Shown: positions 44,565 to 53,697, numbered from the stretch's first letter. The stretch: 64,000 bases of DNA from Nonomuraea deserti (GCF_004348685.1 NZ_SMKO01000004.1:1-64000); one strand, 5' to 3'. Notes: a model not told the origin generated them from the letters alone. A program made the numbers and translations.

Positions 44565-44679
44565 GCCTTGAGAATCGCGCGGAGGCGGGGGTGGCGGATC
44601 GTCCGCGCGGGGAGCGGGATGGTGGATTCCGGCATCAACCGATCGGTTGATGCGAGGAGGGGCGGCGGGCGCCTGGCTG

Positions 44680-44880
44680 AGCGCCGCGAGCACGTTGTGG
44701 TCCCCCATGCCGTCGCGGGAGTTCTCGATCCTGATCGACGGCAGCGGTCCTTCGCGGCCGGGAAAGAACAGCGATCCGTCGCCCGCGACGTCGTTCCAGT
44801 GGCGGGGGTCCCAGGTCGACAGCGGGCCATCGGTGCGCACCGGATGGCCGTACCAGCGTCGTCGACATCACCTCGACGTC
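44680..44880 (-). pseudogene. DUF4091 glycoside-hydrolase-like C-terminal relic
   Basis: The minus strand has RFPDVEVMSTTL in one frame and PLSTWDPRHWNDVAGDGSLF, FPGREGPLPSIRIENSRDGM in another. The latter is the WR..NGDG.L.YPG..GP.pSiRlE.iRDGiEDYeYL pattern at the end of DUF4091 proteins. It is truncated on both sides and joined to the LysR relic. Confidence 0.55.
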
Positions 44881-44926
44881 GGGGAAGCGCTGCTTGAACC
44901 GCGGACCTCGCCACGGCGCAGCGGTT

Positions 44927-45340
44927 CGTGAAGATCGGCGGTTGCCTGAGCGACCATCTGCACGTGAGCATCTGGACGGGCGGTCTCGAAGGCCGTGCAC
45001 AAGTCGCTTGCCAGACCACTTCGGATCGGCTGGAGCACGCCCAGCCGCAGCACATCGACTGTCGTCTGGCGGCGATCTGCGCATCCGCGATGGCCTTCTC
45101 CAGCCCTCGGTATGCGGAACCGGCGTCCCGAAGAAACCGTTCGCCGATCGGCGTCGGCCGTACGGCCCGGCTCGCCCGCTCGACAACCTTCGCGCCGAGC
45201 CGCCGCTCCAGCCCTTGGATCAGCTGGCTGACTCTGGATGGGGACAGATACAGGCGCGTAGCCGTACGACCGAAGTGCAGCTCTTCGGCTAGGTATAAGA
45301 AGACCTCGATCCCACGGACCTCGGTGACCCTCTCCTGACG
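44927..45340 (-). pseudogene. LysR-family regulator, frameshifted and truncated
   Basis: The minus frame near 45330-45090 reads RGIEVFLYLAEELHFGRTAT, RLYLSPSRVSQLIQGLERRL and RPTPIGERFLRDAGSAYRGL, a LysR winged helix. A frameshift follows near 45060, with LRLGVLQPIRSGLASDLCTA and AHVQMVAQATADLHEPLRRG in another frame. The rest of the effector domain is missing. Confidence 0.65.
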
Positions 45341-45389
45341 TCTGCGGCTCTGAACGGCACAGCAGCGGGGCCGTGCCGCCGATGCCGAG

Positions 45390-46778
45390 TCACCTCCCCG
45401 GTGGGAAGTGTTGTTCCCGCCCTACGGTCAGCCCGCCGCGCGCCGCCGCCGCGTGGATGTCCCGTGCCATCTGATCTACGGTGTCCTGGTCGGGCGGCAT
45501 GTCCTGGTAGGACAGACTCAGGTACCAATCCCCGTCGAACGTCCGCGCCAGCATCAGCCGGACCAGGCGATGGTCCTCGTCGCGCAGGACACGGTCGCCG
45601 TAGAACTGTTCAGCGTCGTTGTCGATCCGCCCGCGCCTGTGGATCCCCAGCGCGTCCCGGAACTCGTCCAGCGTCGCGGCGGTGAACTGACCGTCCAGAT
45701 ATGCCTGGTACAGCACGTACACCTGGGCCGACGTGCGTACCGGCCGGGTAGCGGGTGGTGTCCGGCGATTCGGCATCGGCCTGGGCGCCAGCCAGTCGCG
45801 TTCGTAGACCAGGCCAACCTCCCTCGATGCCGCCATGATCTCGTCCCGCCATCGATCGATGTCGCTGTCTGGCGGGCGGACCCCCTCAAGCCCGATCTCG
45901 AAGCGCCATGCGTTCTCGTCGTTGAACCCGCGGCGCAGCCGCAGTTGCGCCCGGAAGCGGGTGTCGTTGGGCAGATACCCGATGCCCCATTCCAGCTTCC
46001 AGATCTCGTCGAGATCAGCACCCCACTCCGCCTCGAGGTTCAACCGCCTGTGCAACGTACGGAGCATGACCTCGGTCATCTGACCGTGGAACCACATGAC
46101 GAGCAGCCATTCCTCGTCGCCGCGTATCTCCCTTCGGGCCCGATCCGACAACGGCCAGGACTTCTGGGTCGCCACCTGTTCCTGGACAATCTCCAGCCCG
46201 AGCTCGACGGCCAGTGGGTGCACCTGGTCGCGCAGCCTCTGGATCACGCGCTCGTCCGGTGTGCGGCGCAGGTACAGCAACCGGAGGAACCAGCGTTCGT
46301 TGTGGGCGTGGTAAAGGTCGAAGTTCCAGCGGTATTCCATGTCGCTGTGCAGCACACGCAGGCCGAAATCTCGTTCGCGTGGGTCGGCGTGGGCCCGCCG
46401 GGTCATGCCAAGACGGCTGAGAATCGTGGCCACGGCCTGCTCGGACAGCGAACCTTTCAATTCGACCACCCACGCGCGACCGACGCTCCACTCACCGAGC
46501 ACGGGCGGCGGGCCCGCGTGCCGCCTGCCGACCTCGGAAGCGCGCCGCAGCCAGGCGATCACCCGTTCGGCCTCGTCCGGGTGGACACCGTAGAAGTCGT
46601 TGTCCGCTCGCCCGTCCTCGTCCTTCACCGGGCCGCCATGGATGCGCCAGGTCCCCTTGCCAGGGACGAAACACGCATCGACCCGGCCGCCATATCCTTC
46701 CGTCAGCGAGCGCCGGTACAGCGAACCAGGCCCCGGTGCGGACGTGGTTTCCACGTAATACGACACGAGGTCAGCCAA
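45390..46778 (-). CDS. Unrecognised protein with three similar alpha/beta domains (462 aa)
   Basis: A 462-residue protein starting at TTG 46778, with GGGAG nine bases upstream. I recognise no family. After a 95-residue N-terminal part (FVPGKGTWRIHGGPVKDEDG), three blocks of roughly 105 residues share one pattern. A strand (AWVVELKGSL; WLLVMWFHGQ; VYVLYQAYLDGQ) leads to a helix and a spacer. An aromatic strand follows (WFLRLLYLRRTP; WRFEIGLEGVRPP; WYLSLSYQDMPP), then a helix ending in a G-L motif (AVELGLEI; SREVGLVY; ARGGLTV). No signal peptide, membrane segment or catalytic motif is visible, so a cytosolic binding protein is likely. The gene is a lone transcript flanked by relics (LysR, Tn3 shard). 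Confidence 0.7.
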   Translation of the reverse strand: MADLVSYYVETTSAPGPGSLYRRSLTEGYGGRVDACFVPGKGTWRIHGGPVKDEDGRADNDFYGVHPDEAERVIAWLRRASEVGRRHAGPPPVLGEWSVGRAWVVELKGSLSEQAVATILSRLGMTRRAHADPRERDFGLRVLHSDMEYRWNFDLYHAHNERWFLRLLYLRRTPDERVIQRLRDQVHPLAVELGLEIVQEQVATQKSWPLSDRARREIRGDEEWLLVMWFHGQMTEVMLRTLHRRLNLEAEWGADLDEIWKLEWGIGYLPNDTRFRAQLRLRRGFNDENAWRFEIGLEGVRPPDSDIDRWRDEIMAASREVGLVYERDWLAPRPMPNRRTPPATRPVRTSAQVYVLYQAYLDGQFTAATLDEFRDALGIHRRGRIDNDAEQFYGDRVLRDEDHRLVRLMLARTFDGDWYLSLSYQDMPPDQDTVDQMARDIHAAAARGGLTVGREQHFPPGR

Positions 46779-46797
46779 TGGACTTGCTCCCTGAGCT

Positions 46798-46990
46798 TTA
46801 CTGTCGACGCCGCGTTGGCAGGCTTGGGGCCGGCGAACCGACCGCGGTGAAGGGGGCGCGCTCGCCGGCGACTCGTCGTTCTTCGGCCCGGTCCACCTCT
46901 TCCGGCGACGGCGTGGAGAACACGCGCAGCACCCGCGCCGACGTCAGCCGCTCGAACTGCGGATAGGCGGTCCGCTCGATCCACATCATC
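46798..46990 (-). mobile_element. Tn3-family transposase N-terminal shard
   Basis: The minus frame reads MMWIERTAYPQFERLTSARV and LRVFSTPSPEEVDRAEE, the DUF4158 start of Tn3-type transposases. DNA around GATAGGCGGTCCGCTC is also found near 25971 in the other N-terminal relic. Only about 40 codons are recognisable. Confidence 0.5.
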
Positions 46991-47284
46991 CCAGGCCGTC
47001 CCTCGCCTCGATCCCGGCGTCCAGACACCGCAACCGTAACGACGATCAACTCCACCGGATGACCGGTTCACCAAGCCGCGATCAAACCCCGGCGGAGGGT
47101 CACATCACCCGAGGAACACCCACTCTGTCCAGCAGCTCAGCACCCCACTATCCCTTTCTCCCGTACTTGGTCTGCCCCCCTTGACGGCCTGTCAGGCGAG
47201 TAGGCAGCCGCGGTAGCGCGCCGCTGATGTCAGTTGTGGCGGGCCATCTTGATGGCTGGGATCAGCAGGATGGCGGCGATCTTC

Positions 47285-48178
47285 TCAACAGCTGGCTGGA
47301 TGGCTCGGTTGTAGGCATCGCCTGCGAGCCCATGAGGCGAGTCTGCGGATGGCGGCGTGGTCAGGGCTGCCCGGGGGTGCGGTGATGAGCACGATGACCT
47401 GTTCCCGGTCGTCGACGCTGGTCAGCGCCTGCCAGTCGAGGTTGAACGGTCCGACGATGGGGTGGTCGACCTGGCTGTGGCCGAAGGGGTGCACTGTGAC
47501 GAGGTGCTGGCTCCACCAGGTGCGGAAGTCGTGGTCGTGGAGGGACAGTTCGCCGACGAGTTCTTGCAGGCGGGACTGGTTGGGGTAGGCGTCGGCGGCC
47601 ATGCGCAGGCTGGAGACGGCTTCGCGGGCGCGGGCCGGCCAGTCGGCTTGCATGGCACGGACGTGCGGGTCGATGAAGATCATGCGGACGTAGTTGCGGT
47701 GCTTCGGTGGCAGGGCGGAGAGGTCGCCGAGCAGGGCGGCGCCGAGCTGGTTCCAGGCCAGGATGTCCAGGTAGCGCCCGAGGACCAGGGCTGCGGTGTC
47801 GACGAGGTTCGCCAGCAGCCGCAGCGTTTGCGCGCTGACCTGCTGTTCGGCTTCGTCCGGCGGCTCCGGCATGGCGGGGTCGGCGAGGTGGAACAGGTGC
47901 TGCTGCTGGTCATCATTGAGCAGCAGGGCCCGGCCGATGGCGGCCAGCACCGAGCGGGAGGCGGTGCGGGCGCGGCCTTGCTCCAGCCGGGTGTAGTAGT
48001 CGGTGCTGATTCCGGCGAGCTGGGCGACCTCTTCGCGGCGCAGGCCGGGGACCCGGCGAGGGTAGGCCGGTTCGGGCAGGCCGTGCTCGGCTGCGGTGAC
48101 GGCGGCGCGCCGGGCGGTCAGGAATTCGGCCAGCACTCCTTTCGATGAAGCGAGAGACGGGCTACCCGGGCTGTCCAT
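47285..48178 (-). CDS. MmyB-like helix-turn-helix regulator
   Basis: A 297-residue XRE-family regulator; ATG 48178 chosen at the start of family homology. The N-terminal HTH is VLAEFLTARRAAVTAAEHGL, VPGLRREEVAQLAGISTDYY and TRLEQGRARTASRSVLAAIG. The C-terminal MmyB ligand-binding domain has LVLGRYLDILAWNQLGAALL, RNYVRMIFIDPHVRAMQADW and VDHPIVGPFNLDWQAL. Such proteins usually control a divergent reductase, SDR or transport gene and may bind fatty-acid-like ligands. Here the upstream side holds only a relic. Confidence 0.92.
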   Translation of the reverse strand: MDSPGSPSLASSKGVLAEFLTARRAAVTAAEHGLPEPAYPRRVPGLRREEVAQLAGISTDYYTRLEQGRARTASRSVLAAIGRALLLNDDQQQHLFHLADPAMPEPPDEAEQQVSAQTLRLLANLVDTAALVLGRYLDILAWNQLGAALLGDLSALPPKHRNYVRMIFIDPHVRAMQADWPARAREAVSSLRMAADAYPNQSRLQELVGELSLHDHDFRTWWSQHLVTVHPFGHSQVDHPIVGPFNLDWQALTSVDDREQVIVLITAPPGSPDHAAIRRLASWARRRCLQPSHPASC

Positions 48179-48399
48179 GTCGGCCAATGATGGCATCCAG
48201 CTGGTCAAACTTCCTGGGAATCACGTTCCGGGGAACAACTAGATCTTCCAGCTCAGCGCGCTGTCGGCAACGGTAGTGGGAGAGAAGCGGCCAGCTTCGC
48301 AGGTCTGGAGGGGGCTGTGGGGCCGGCCGCTTCTTCTATGCCGTCGTTAGCTGGGTGCTCAAACGAACGAGCCGGTCAGCCGCTGAAGGTCGTGCAGTC

Positions 48400-48929
48400 A
48401 CGTCAGGCAACCAGGCAGGCCCCCACCACGTGGCAGGAGGACGGCCGCCGGCTCGATCACCTGCATCGTGGCCTCGGGCGTGATGGCGTCGTCGCCGAGG
48501 TCCAGCCTGATGACGACCTCGGGGAGGGCTTTGCCGTTGCCGTCGCGGAGAAGCCGGGCCAGCGGGAGGCCACCCTGGTCAGGTGCGCTGGTTTCGGAGC
48601 GTCCGCAGCAGGTCGGCTGCCTGGGTCTCGGCGGCCTGCGCCTGCTCTTCGGCGGTCGGCGATGCCGCCTGGGCAACCGTGAGCTGAGCACGCACGTCGC
48701 CGAGCTGCTGCCCGGCGGCGGCGAGGTCCTGGCGCAGCCGGTCGGCCTCGCCAGCGCGTTGCTCGCGGGCTCGGACCAGCTCGGCGCGAGCATGCTCGGC
48801 GTCGGCGTCGGCGCCAACCTTGGCCTGCTCGGCGGCTTTCTGTTCGTCGGCGATGCCCGACAACACGACGAACACGACATCGAAGATCTGGAGATGGATG
48901 AGCAGGCCCGATGAACGTATCCGCTCCAC
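48400..48929 (-). pseudogene. Coiled-coil protein relic, frameshifted
   Basis: One frame (48579-48929) gives LLIHLQIFDVVFVVLSGIAD and a long Ala/Glu/Arg coiled coil (HARAELVRAREQRAGEADRL, AAAGQQLGDVRAQLTVAQAA). Past about 48580 the coding look moves to another frame (GGLPLARLLRDGNGKALPEV, VIRLDLGDDAITPEATMQV). A single frameshift would join them. Family not recognised. Confidence 0.4.
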
Positions 48930-48991
48930 CCAGATCGACGACGCCGGGGCAGGCCGTCACAACCCCTCTGCCTCCATGCTGACCAGCGCAT

Positions 48992-49012
48992 TTGACCTCA
49001 ACCACAGTTGAG
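48992..49012 (+). promoter_or_regulatory. SoxR/MerR-type promoter dyad before the DHA2 exporter
   Basis: TTGACC (48992-48997) runs into CTCAAC-CACA-GTTGAG, a perfect 6-base dyad with a 4-base spacer. It is 48 bases upstream of the exporter ATG. MerR-family operators characteristically lie between -35 and -10 in this way, and a SoxR gene follows the exporter. A clear -10 is not seen. Confidence 0.6.
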
Positions 49013-49059
49013 CTGATGGGCTGCTCGCCAGAGTTCGAGGGCCAGAGAAAGCGATCAGG

Positions 49060-50544
49060 ATGGACATCACCACAAGTACGTCCCAGTCCCCGCCCACCGC
49101 CGACCGGCCGCCTCCGCTGACGCTCCCGGTGGTCCTGGTCGGCGTCGTCCTCGTGGCGATGTCCATCTCCGGGACCGCGGTCGCGCTGCCGAGCATCGGC
49201 CGCGATCTGGATACCTCGGGAAGCCCGCTGAGCTGGGTCGTCGCCGGATACAACCTGGCCTTCGCGGCCATGACTCTCATCGCGGGATCGGCCGCCGACC
49301 GGATCGGCCGTCGGCGGGTGTTCATCGCTGCGGCGCTGGTCTTCGCGGCCGGATTTCTCGCGACGGCGCTTAGCCCGTCGATCATCGTCATCGACATCGC
49401 CCGCCTCATCTCCGGCGCCGGCGGTGCTGGGATCATGGCGGCCGGCGGCGCCATGCTCGCCTCCAGCTACGACGGCGCGGCCCGCAACCGGGCCTTCGCC
49501 CTGATGGGCACCATGGCCGGAATCGGCATCGCCATCGGCCCCACCCTGTCGGGACTGCTGATCGACGCCACGGGATGGCGGGGCGGTTTCGCGGTCTTCA
49601 CCGTCGTCAGCTTGCTGGTGGCCCTGGGCGCCACCCGGGCCCGCGAGTCCCGAGCGAGCGTCAGCCACCCGATCGACTGGGCGGGCAGCGCCTTGTTCGT
49701 CGCCGCACTGTCCCTGCTCATGTTCGCGCTCCTGGAGGCGTCCGCGCTCGGCTGGCTCCACCCGGGCATCCTGGTCACCGGGATCGTCGGCCTGATCGCC
49801 CTGGTGCTGTTCGGCGTCGTGCAGCGGCGCAGCCCCGCTCCGGTGCTGGCCCCTGACTTGGTCGCCAACCGGGGCTTCGTGGGCTGGAGTCTCGCGACCC
49901 TGACCACGTCGATCGGATTTCTCGGCGTTCTGGTCTTCCTGCCCACCTACCTGCAGGCGGCAGGGCTGTCCCCCTCGGCCGCAGGGGTGGCGATGCTGCT
50001 GCTGACCGCGCCTGTACTGGTCGCACCCATGGTCGCCGTGACTCTGGTGAACAAGGGCGTGTCGGCTCGCCTGCTGATCGTGATCGCGCTGGCGCTGGTC
50101 GTGGCCGGGAACCTGTGGCTGACGGCGCTGAACGCCGACCAAGCGGTCACGGCCGTCGCGGCCCCGCTGGTGATGATCGGCGTCGGCATGGGCGCCTCCT
50201 TCGGCATCACCGACGGCCAAGCCATGGCTCTGGTCCCGCCAGACGCCGTAGGCATGGCGGCCGGATTCCTCAACACCCTGCGGGGCGCGGCCGAGGCCCT
50301 CGTGATCGCCGCGTTCAGCGCCTCCCTCGTCGGTCTCCTCGCCGCGAAGCTCGGCGACACGGGTCGTGCCGCCGCGGTCGGTGCCGGACGCCTCACCAGC
50401 GGGGTCGAGGCCGAGGAACTCGACGCGTTCACCTGGTCCTGGCACCTGACCCAACTCGGTGTCGGGCTACTCTGCCTCGTGCTGTCGGTCGTGGTGGTCA
50501 CCCTGATCCGTGGCCGCGCCGCGACGTCCCGAGGCACTGCCTGA
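49060..50544 (+). CDS. MFS exporter, DHA2 type (14 helices)
   Basis: A 494-residue transporter of the QacA/EmrB group. PVVLVGVVLVAMSISGTAVA, LPSIGRDLDTSGSPLSWVVA and GYNLAFAAMTLIAGSAADRI show the typical opening (ALPxIxxDL, W...Y.L). GRRRVFIAAALVF is the loop 2-3 motif. Late helices include MGASFGITDGQAMALVPPDA and GMAAGFLNTLRGAAEALVIA. The SoxR-type regulator gene is 38 bases downstream and a SoxR/MerR-like dyad lies upstream. Export of a redox-cycling compound controlled by SoxR is the likely logic. Confidence 0.92.
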   Translation: MDITTSTSQSPPTADRPPPLTLPVVLVGVVLVAMSISGTAVALPSIGRDLDTSGSPLSWVVAGYNLAFAAMTLIAGSAADRIGRRRVFIAAALVFAAGFLATALSPSIIVIDIARLISGAGGAGIMAAGGAMLASSYDGAARNRAFALMGTMAGIGIAIGPTLSGLLIDATGWRGGFAVFTVVSLLVALGATRARESRASVSHPIDWAGSALFVAALSLLMFALLEASALGWLHPGILVTGIVGLIALVLFGVVQRRSPAPVLAPDLVANRGFVGWSLATLTTSIGFLGVLVFLPTYLQAAGLSPSAAGVAMLLLTAPVLVAPMVAVTLVNKGVSARLLIVIALALVVAGNLWLTALNADQAVTAVAAPLVMIGVGMGASFGITDGQAMALVPPDAVGMAAGFLNTLRGAAEALVIAAFSASLVGLLAAKLGDTGRAAAVGAGRLTSGVEAEELDAFTWSWHLTQLGVGLLCLVLSVVVVTLIRGRAATSRGTA

Positions 50545-50582
50545 CCACGCAGCCGTCCCGATCACGACGAAGGAGAGATGCC

Positions 50583-51074
50583 GTGCGCGCCAGTCCGGAC
50601 GACCACCTCACGATCGGTGAGATCATCCGCCGGACCGGCGTGCCCGCCTCCGCCCTGCACTTCTACGAACGCAAGGGCCTGATCTTCAGCGAACGCGGCA
50701 GCGGCAACCAGCGGATCTTCTCCCGGCACATGATTCGCCGAATCTCTTTGATCATCGTGGCCAAGCGCCTCAACATCCCGCTGTCACACGTGGCCGAGGT
50801 TTTCACCACCCTGCCCACCGATCGGGCACCCACCCATAAGGACTGGCAGCGGGTCTCCCGTATCTGGAAAAGGCAACTTGAGGAACGCCGCCGGGCCATC
50901 GAGACCCTCGAACAGGAGCTCACCGGCTGCATCGGTTGTGGCTGTCTGTCGTTGAAAGCATGCCTGCTCCTCAACCCCGACGACGCCCTCGAGGGCCGGG
51001 GCCCCGGCCCGGTACGGCTCCAGGAGCCCAATGTCGCCCTTCCGGACGGACCATCCACACGACAAGCCACGTGA
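50583..51074 (+). CDS. soxR: SoxR, redox-sensitive MerR-family regulator
   Basis: A 163-residue MerR-type activator; GTG 50583 follows GAAGGAGA. The winged helix is HLTIGEIIRRTGVPASALHF then YERKGLIFSERGSGNQRIFS, and the long coiled helix IWKRQLEERRRAIETLEQEL precedes the metal site. Cys116, Cys119, Cys121 and Cys127 form C-x2-C-x-C-x5-C, the [2Fe-2S] motif diagnostic of SoxR. In actinomycetes SoxR responds to redox-active metabolites and turns on exporters, monooxygenases and reductases. Here its partner is the DHA2 exporter just upstream, and possibly the NmrA-like reductase on the far side. Confidence 0.95.
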   Translation: MRASPDDHLTIGEIIRRTGVPASALHFYERKGLIFSERGSGNQRIFSRHMIRRISLIIVAKRLNIPLSHVAEVFTTLPTDRAPTHKDWQRVSRIWKRQLEERRRAIETLEQELTGCIGCGCLSLKACLLLNPDDALEGRGPGPVRLQEPNVALPDGPSTRQAT

Positions 51075-51389
51075 TCAGGGACGGCAATGGAGGGCGGGGG
51101 ACTGTGCCACACCTCGACCTCCGGGTGATCGGCCCGACAGGCGTGTTCGTCGTCGGCTCCAAGGAATGGCGCCGCCGCACCACGATCCCCTCATCTCTGA
51201 GAACAAGATCCGCCCAACTCGTGGGTACGGTGTCGTTCTTGCCTGCACCCTCGAAGAACGCATCGTCCAGATGAGTCCGGAACGGATTGTCACGCCAAGC
51301 CGCTTCCACCCGGCCCGCTGACGCGACTTTTCCTTCGCATGCTGCTCATATCTCCGCTGTGCGGCGCCCCCGGGTTCGGCCCGTGCGGG
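51075..51389 (-). other. Intergenic, 315 bases, with a possible coding shard
   Basis: The minus strand from ATG 51309 reads MEAAWRDNPFRTHLDDAFFE, GAGKNDTVPTSWADLVLRDE and GIVVRRRHSLEPTTNTPVGP before dissolving into antisense of soxR. It looks protein-like, but I recognise no family and there is no ribosome site. Treat it as a relic or chance frame. Confidence 0.3.
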
Positions 51390-52211
51390 TCAGGGCGCGG
51401 TGCGGAACCGTTCAGCGTGTTCCCGCGCCCACTGGGCGAAGGTTCGCGCGGGCGTGCCGGTGACGTCCTCGACGGTGGACAGGACCACACCGCTGGCCTC
51501 GGACGGGTTCGTGGCCAGTTGGATTCCGAACTCCACGTAGTCCTCGTCGTATCCGTAGCCGCGCAGCCGGGCGCGCTCCGCGTCCTCGCTCAGGAGCTGC
51601 ACGAAGGCTATCTCCTGCCCGGTGGCCTCGGCGATGATCCGGGTGCGCTCCGCCGGGGTAAGGGCTTCGGGCCCGGTGATCGGGTAGCTCCGACCCTCGT
51701 GGCCCCCGCGGGTGAGCGCGGTGGCGGCCACGGCGGCGATGTCGGCCTCATGCACCATCGCGCTGGGGAAGGTGGCGAGCATGGACACAGTGCCCTGGGA
51801 GCTGATCTCATCGGCCCATTCGAGAGCGTTGCACATGAACTCCGCCGGCTGCAGCAGGGTCCAGCGGATCGCACTGGACTCCAGGGCGCTTTCGATACTG
51901 GTGGGCGACCAGCCGCCGAGGACCGTGGCCCGAGTGATGCCGTGGCGTGCGGCGAGGTCGATGATCTCGGGGCCGTTGGTCAGGTCGTCGTCGCCGCCGA
52001 AGGTGATCAGGTGGATCGCGTCGACCCCTTGGAAGGCTGCTCCGAGCGTGGCGGCATCGGTGAGGTCGCCCGCCACCACCTCGACCCCGGTCGGGAGGTC
52101 GGCTTTGGCGGGGGTGCGGGAGAGTGCGCGGACGTCGTGTCCGGCTTCGTGGAGTTGCGCGACGAGGTGCCGCCCGACCTGGCCGGTCGCTCCGGTGACG
52201 AGGATGCGCAT
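51390..52211 (-). CDS. NmrA-like NAD(P)H-binding protein
   Basis: A 273-residue atypical SDR. ATG 52211 with GAAAGGA upstream. MRILVTGATGQVGRHLVAQL is the NAD(P)H-binding GxxGxxG motif. Other segments are VEVVAGDLTDAATLGAAFQG, VDAIHLITFGGDDD, WTLLQPAEFMCNALEWADEI and EGRSYPITGPEALTPAERTR. It lacks the YxxxK catalytic pair, as is usual in NmrA/QOR2-like members, which act as redox sensors or quinone reductases. It lies near soxR and may belong to its regulon, but no dyad like that at 48997 is seen upstream. Confidence 0.9.
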   Translation of the reverse strand: MRILVTGATGQVGRHLVAQLHEAGHDVRALSRTPAKADLPTGVEVVAGDLTDAATLGAAFQGVDAIHLITFGGDDDLTNGPEIIDLAARHGITRATVLGGWSPTSIESALESSAIRWTLLQPAEFMCNALEWADEISSQGTVSMLATFPSAMVHEADIAAVAATALTRGGHEGRSYPITGPEALTPAERTRIIAEATGQEIAFVQLLSEDAERARLRGYGYDEDYVEFGIQLATNPSEASGVVLSTVEDVTGTPARTFAQWAREHAERFRTAP

Positions 52212-52237
52212 GTTCGTGGTCCTTTCGTGCGGGTGTT

Positions 52238-52617
52238 GTCAGGCGGTGCCGGCGCGCAGGGCGCGAAGCCGAGGACGGCGGTCGTGCCGGCGGCGCGGGA
52301 GGTGCACCAGCCTGATCCCAGGTCGGGGCGCCGCCGCTGGCCGCCGCTCATCGCCTGCGTCTTGCGGCGCGCCAACTGTTCCAAACCGAGCGCCGAGAAC
52401 AGATCCACGGCTCGGGCGCGGGCCGCGGCCCGGTCGAGGCCGTAGATGCGGCCCTGGGTGGCGACCTCGTCCAGGGCCCGTTGGGTGTGCCCGGCGCCGT
52501 TGCCCTGGCCGACGTACCCGATGCGCTCGCGCCGGAGGGGTCGATGCCCCGGACGGCGCGGACCTCGTCGCCGTCGGGAGCCCGAGAACTCCGGGACAGA
52601 TTGGCTGTGCTGACCAT
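52238..52617 (-). pseudogene. DrrA-type ABC ATPase relic lacking Walker A
   Basis: ATG 52617 opens MVSTANLSRSSRAPDGDEVR and AVRGID, the start of a DrrA-like ATPase. About 40 residues including Walker A are deleted. In another frame it continues RRERIGYVGQGNGAGHTQRA, ARAVDLFSALGLEQLARRKT and the signature MSGGQRRR. It ends soon after, with Walker B and the H-loop lost. At least two frameshifts. Confidence 0.7.
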
Positions 52618-52681
52618 GTGTCGGCGTACGCTCCGTTCCGCTTCGGTGGCGGTCCCCATCATCACTGGGCTTGTGGCCGGT
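52577..52681 (-). repeat. Duplicated ABC 5' region, copy 1
   Basis: About 105 bases covering the upstream region and first codons of the ABC relic at 52617 match 54748-54852 at roughly 90 percent identity (CGCTTCGGTGGCGGTCCCCA and CATCATCACTGGGCT are identical). The shared part includes the start ATG and the ANLSRS codons. Confidence 0.8.
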
Positions 52682-52713
52682 ATATGTCCACAAGTGCGGC
52701 CTAGAGTGGGTTC

Positions 52714-53697
52714 ATGTCGACCGGCACCCGCGTCCTCGAACTCCTCGGACTGCTGCAGAACCGGCGACATTGGCCCAGCCACGAGCTCGCGCGCCGCCTC
52801 AGCGTCAGCCAGCGCACGCTCCGCCGCGACATCGACAGCCTCCAGGAGCTCGGATATCCGATCACCGCCACACGGGGCACCGGTGGCGGCTACCAACTCA
52901 GCCCCGGCGCCTCGCTCCCGCCCCTGGTACTCAGCGAGGACGAGGCCGCCGCCATCGTCATGGGGCTCCAAGAGATCACCTCCGGCCCCTACCCGACGTC
53001 AGCCGACGCCGCGCTGAGCGCCATGGCCAAGATCGTCCAGGTGCTTCCCGTGCGGATCCGACGCCGCATCGACAGCCTCCGCGCCGTCGCCGTCCCGGCG
53101 CCCACCCCCGAGGCACGCGCGGGCGTCACCGATGTCGCCTCGTTGACGACCCTCGCCCTGGCCTGCCGCGACACCGAGACGGTGCAGTTCGCCTACCGCA
53201 CCCGCACCGGTCAGACCGCGGCCAGGACAGTCCACCCGCACCACATCGTCCGCGTCGAGAACCGCCTGTACCTCATCGCCTGGGACCTCGACCGGGCCGA
53301 CTGGCGCACCTTCCGCGTCGACCGCATCGGTGACGCGAGCCGCACCGGCACGACGTTCGCCCCCCGCCCCCTCCCCGCCGACGATCCCATCGAGTACGTG
53401 CGCGCCCGGATCAGGGCGATGCCCGCCAGGTATCCCGTCCGCGCCACGGTCGCGGCCCCCGCCGAACGGGTACGGGAGGAGATCGCGCACTACGGGACGG
53501 TGGAACCCATCGACGACACCTCGTGCCGGGTGGAGATCGCCACCGACTCCCTGGACTGGGCCACCTTCTGCATCGGAGCGCTCGACGTCCCCGTTGTGGT
53601 CCACGGCCCACCGGAAGCCATCGCCTACATGCGCGCCTGGGGACGACGCCTCACCGCCGGCACCCAAGAGCCGGGCTGCATGGCCGGTGAGGGGTAG
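52714..53697 (+). CDS. WYL-domain transcriptional regulator
   Basis: A 327-residue HTH-WYL regulator. TAGAGT ends six bases before ATG 52714 and there is no ribosome site, so the mRNA is probably leaderless. The DeoR-type HTH is VLELLGLLQNRRHWPSHELA then RRLSVSQRTLRRDIDSLQEL. The WYL domain (about 145-225) includes VQFAYRTRTGQTAARTVHPH and HIVRVENRLYLIAWDLDRAD (LYLIAWD for the WYL motif) and RTFRVDRIGD. WYL proteins sense nucleic-acid or nucleotide ligands. Its 3' end overlaps the convergent winged-helix pseudogene by about 70 bases. Confidence 0.93.
   Translation: MSTGTRVLELLGLLQNRRHWPSHELARRLSVSQRTLRRDIDSLQELGYPITATRGTGGGYQLSPGASLPPLVLSEDEAAAIVMGLQEITSGPYPTSADAALSAMAKIVQVLPVRIRRRIDSLRAVAVPAPTPEARAGVTDVASLTTLALACRDTETVQFAYRTRTGQTAARTVHPHHIVRVENRLYLIAWDLDRADWRTFRVDRIGDASRTGTTFAPRPLPADDPIEYVRARIRAMPARYPVRATVAAPAERVREEIAHYGTVEPIDDTSCRVEIATDSLDWATFCIGALDVPVVVHGPPEAIAYMRAWGRRLTAGTQEPGCMAGEG

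Noticed and set aside
48457-50454. 665-codon minus-strand frame
   Set aside because: It is antisense to the DHA2 exporter and consists of Gly/Arg/Asp/Gln runs typical of shadow frames in GC-rich DNA.
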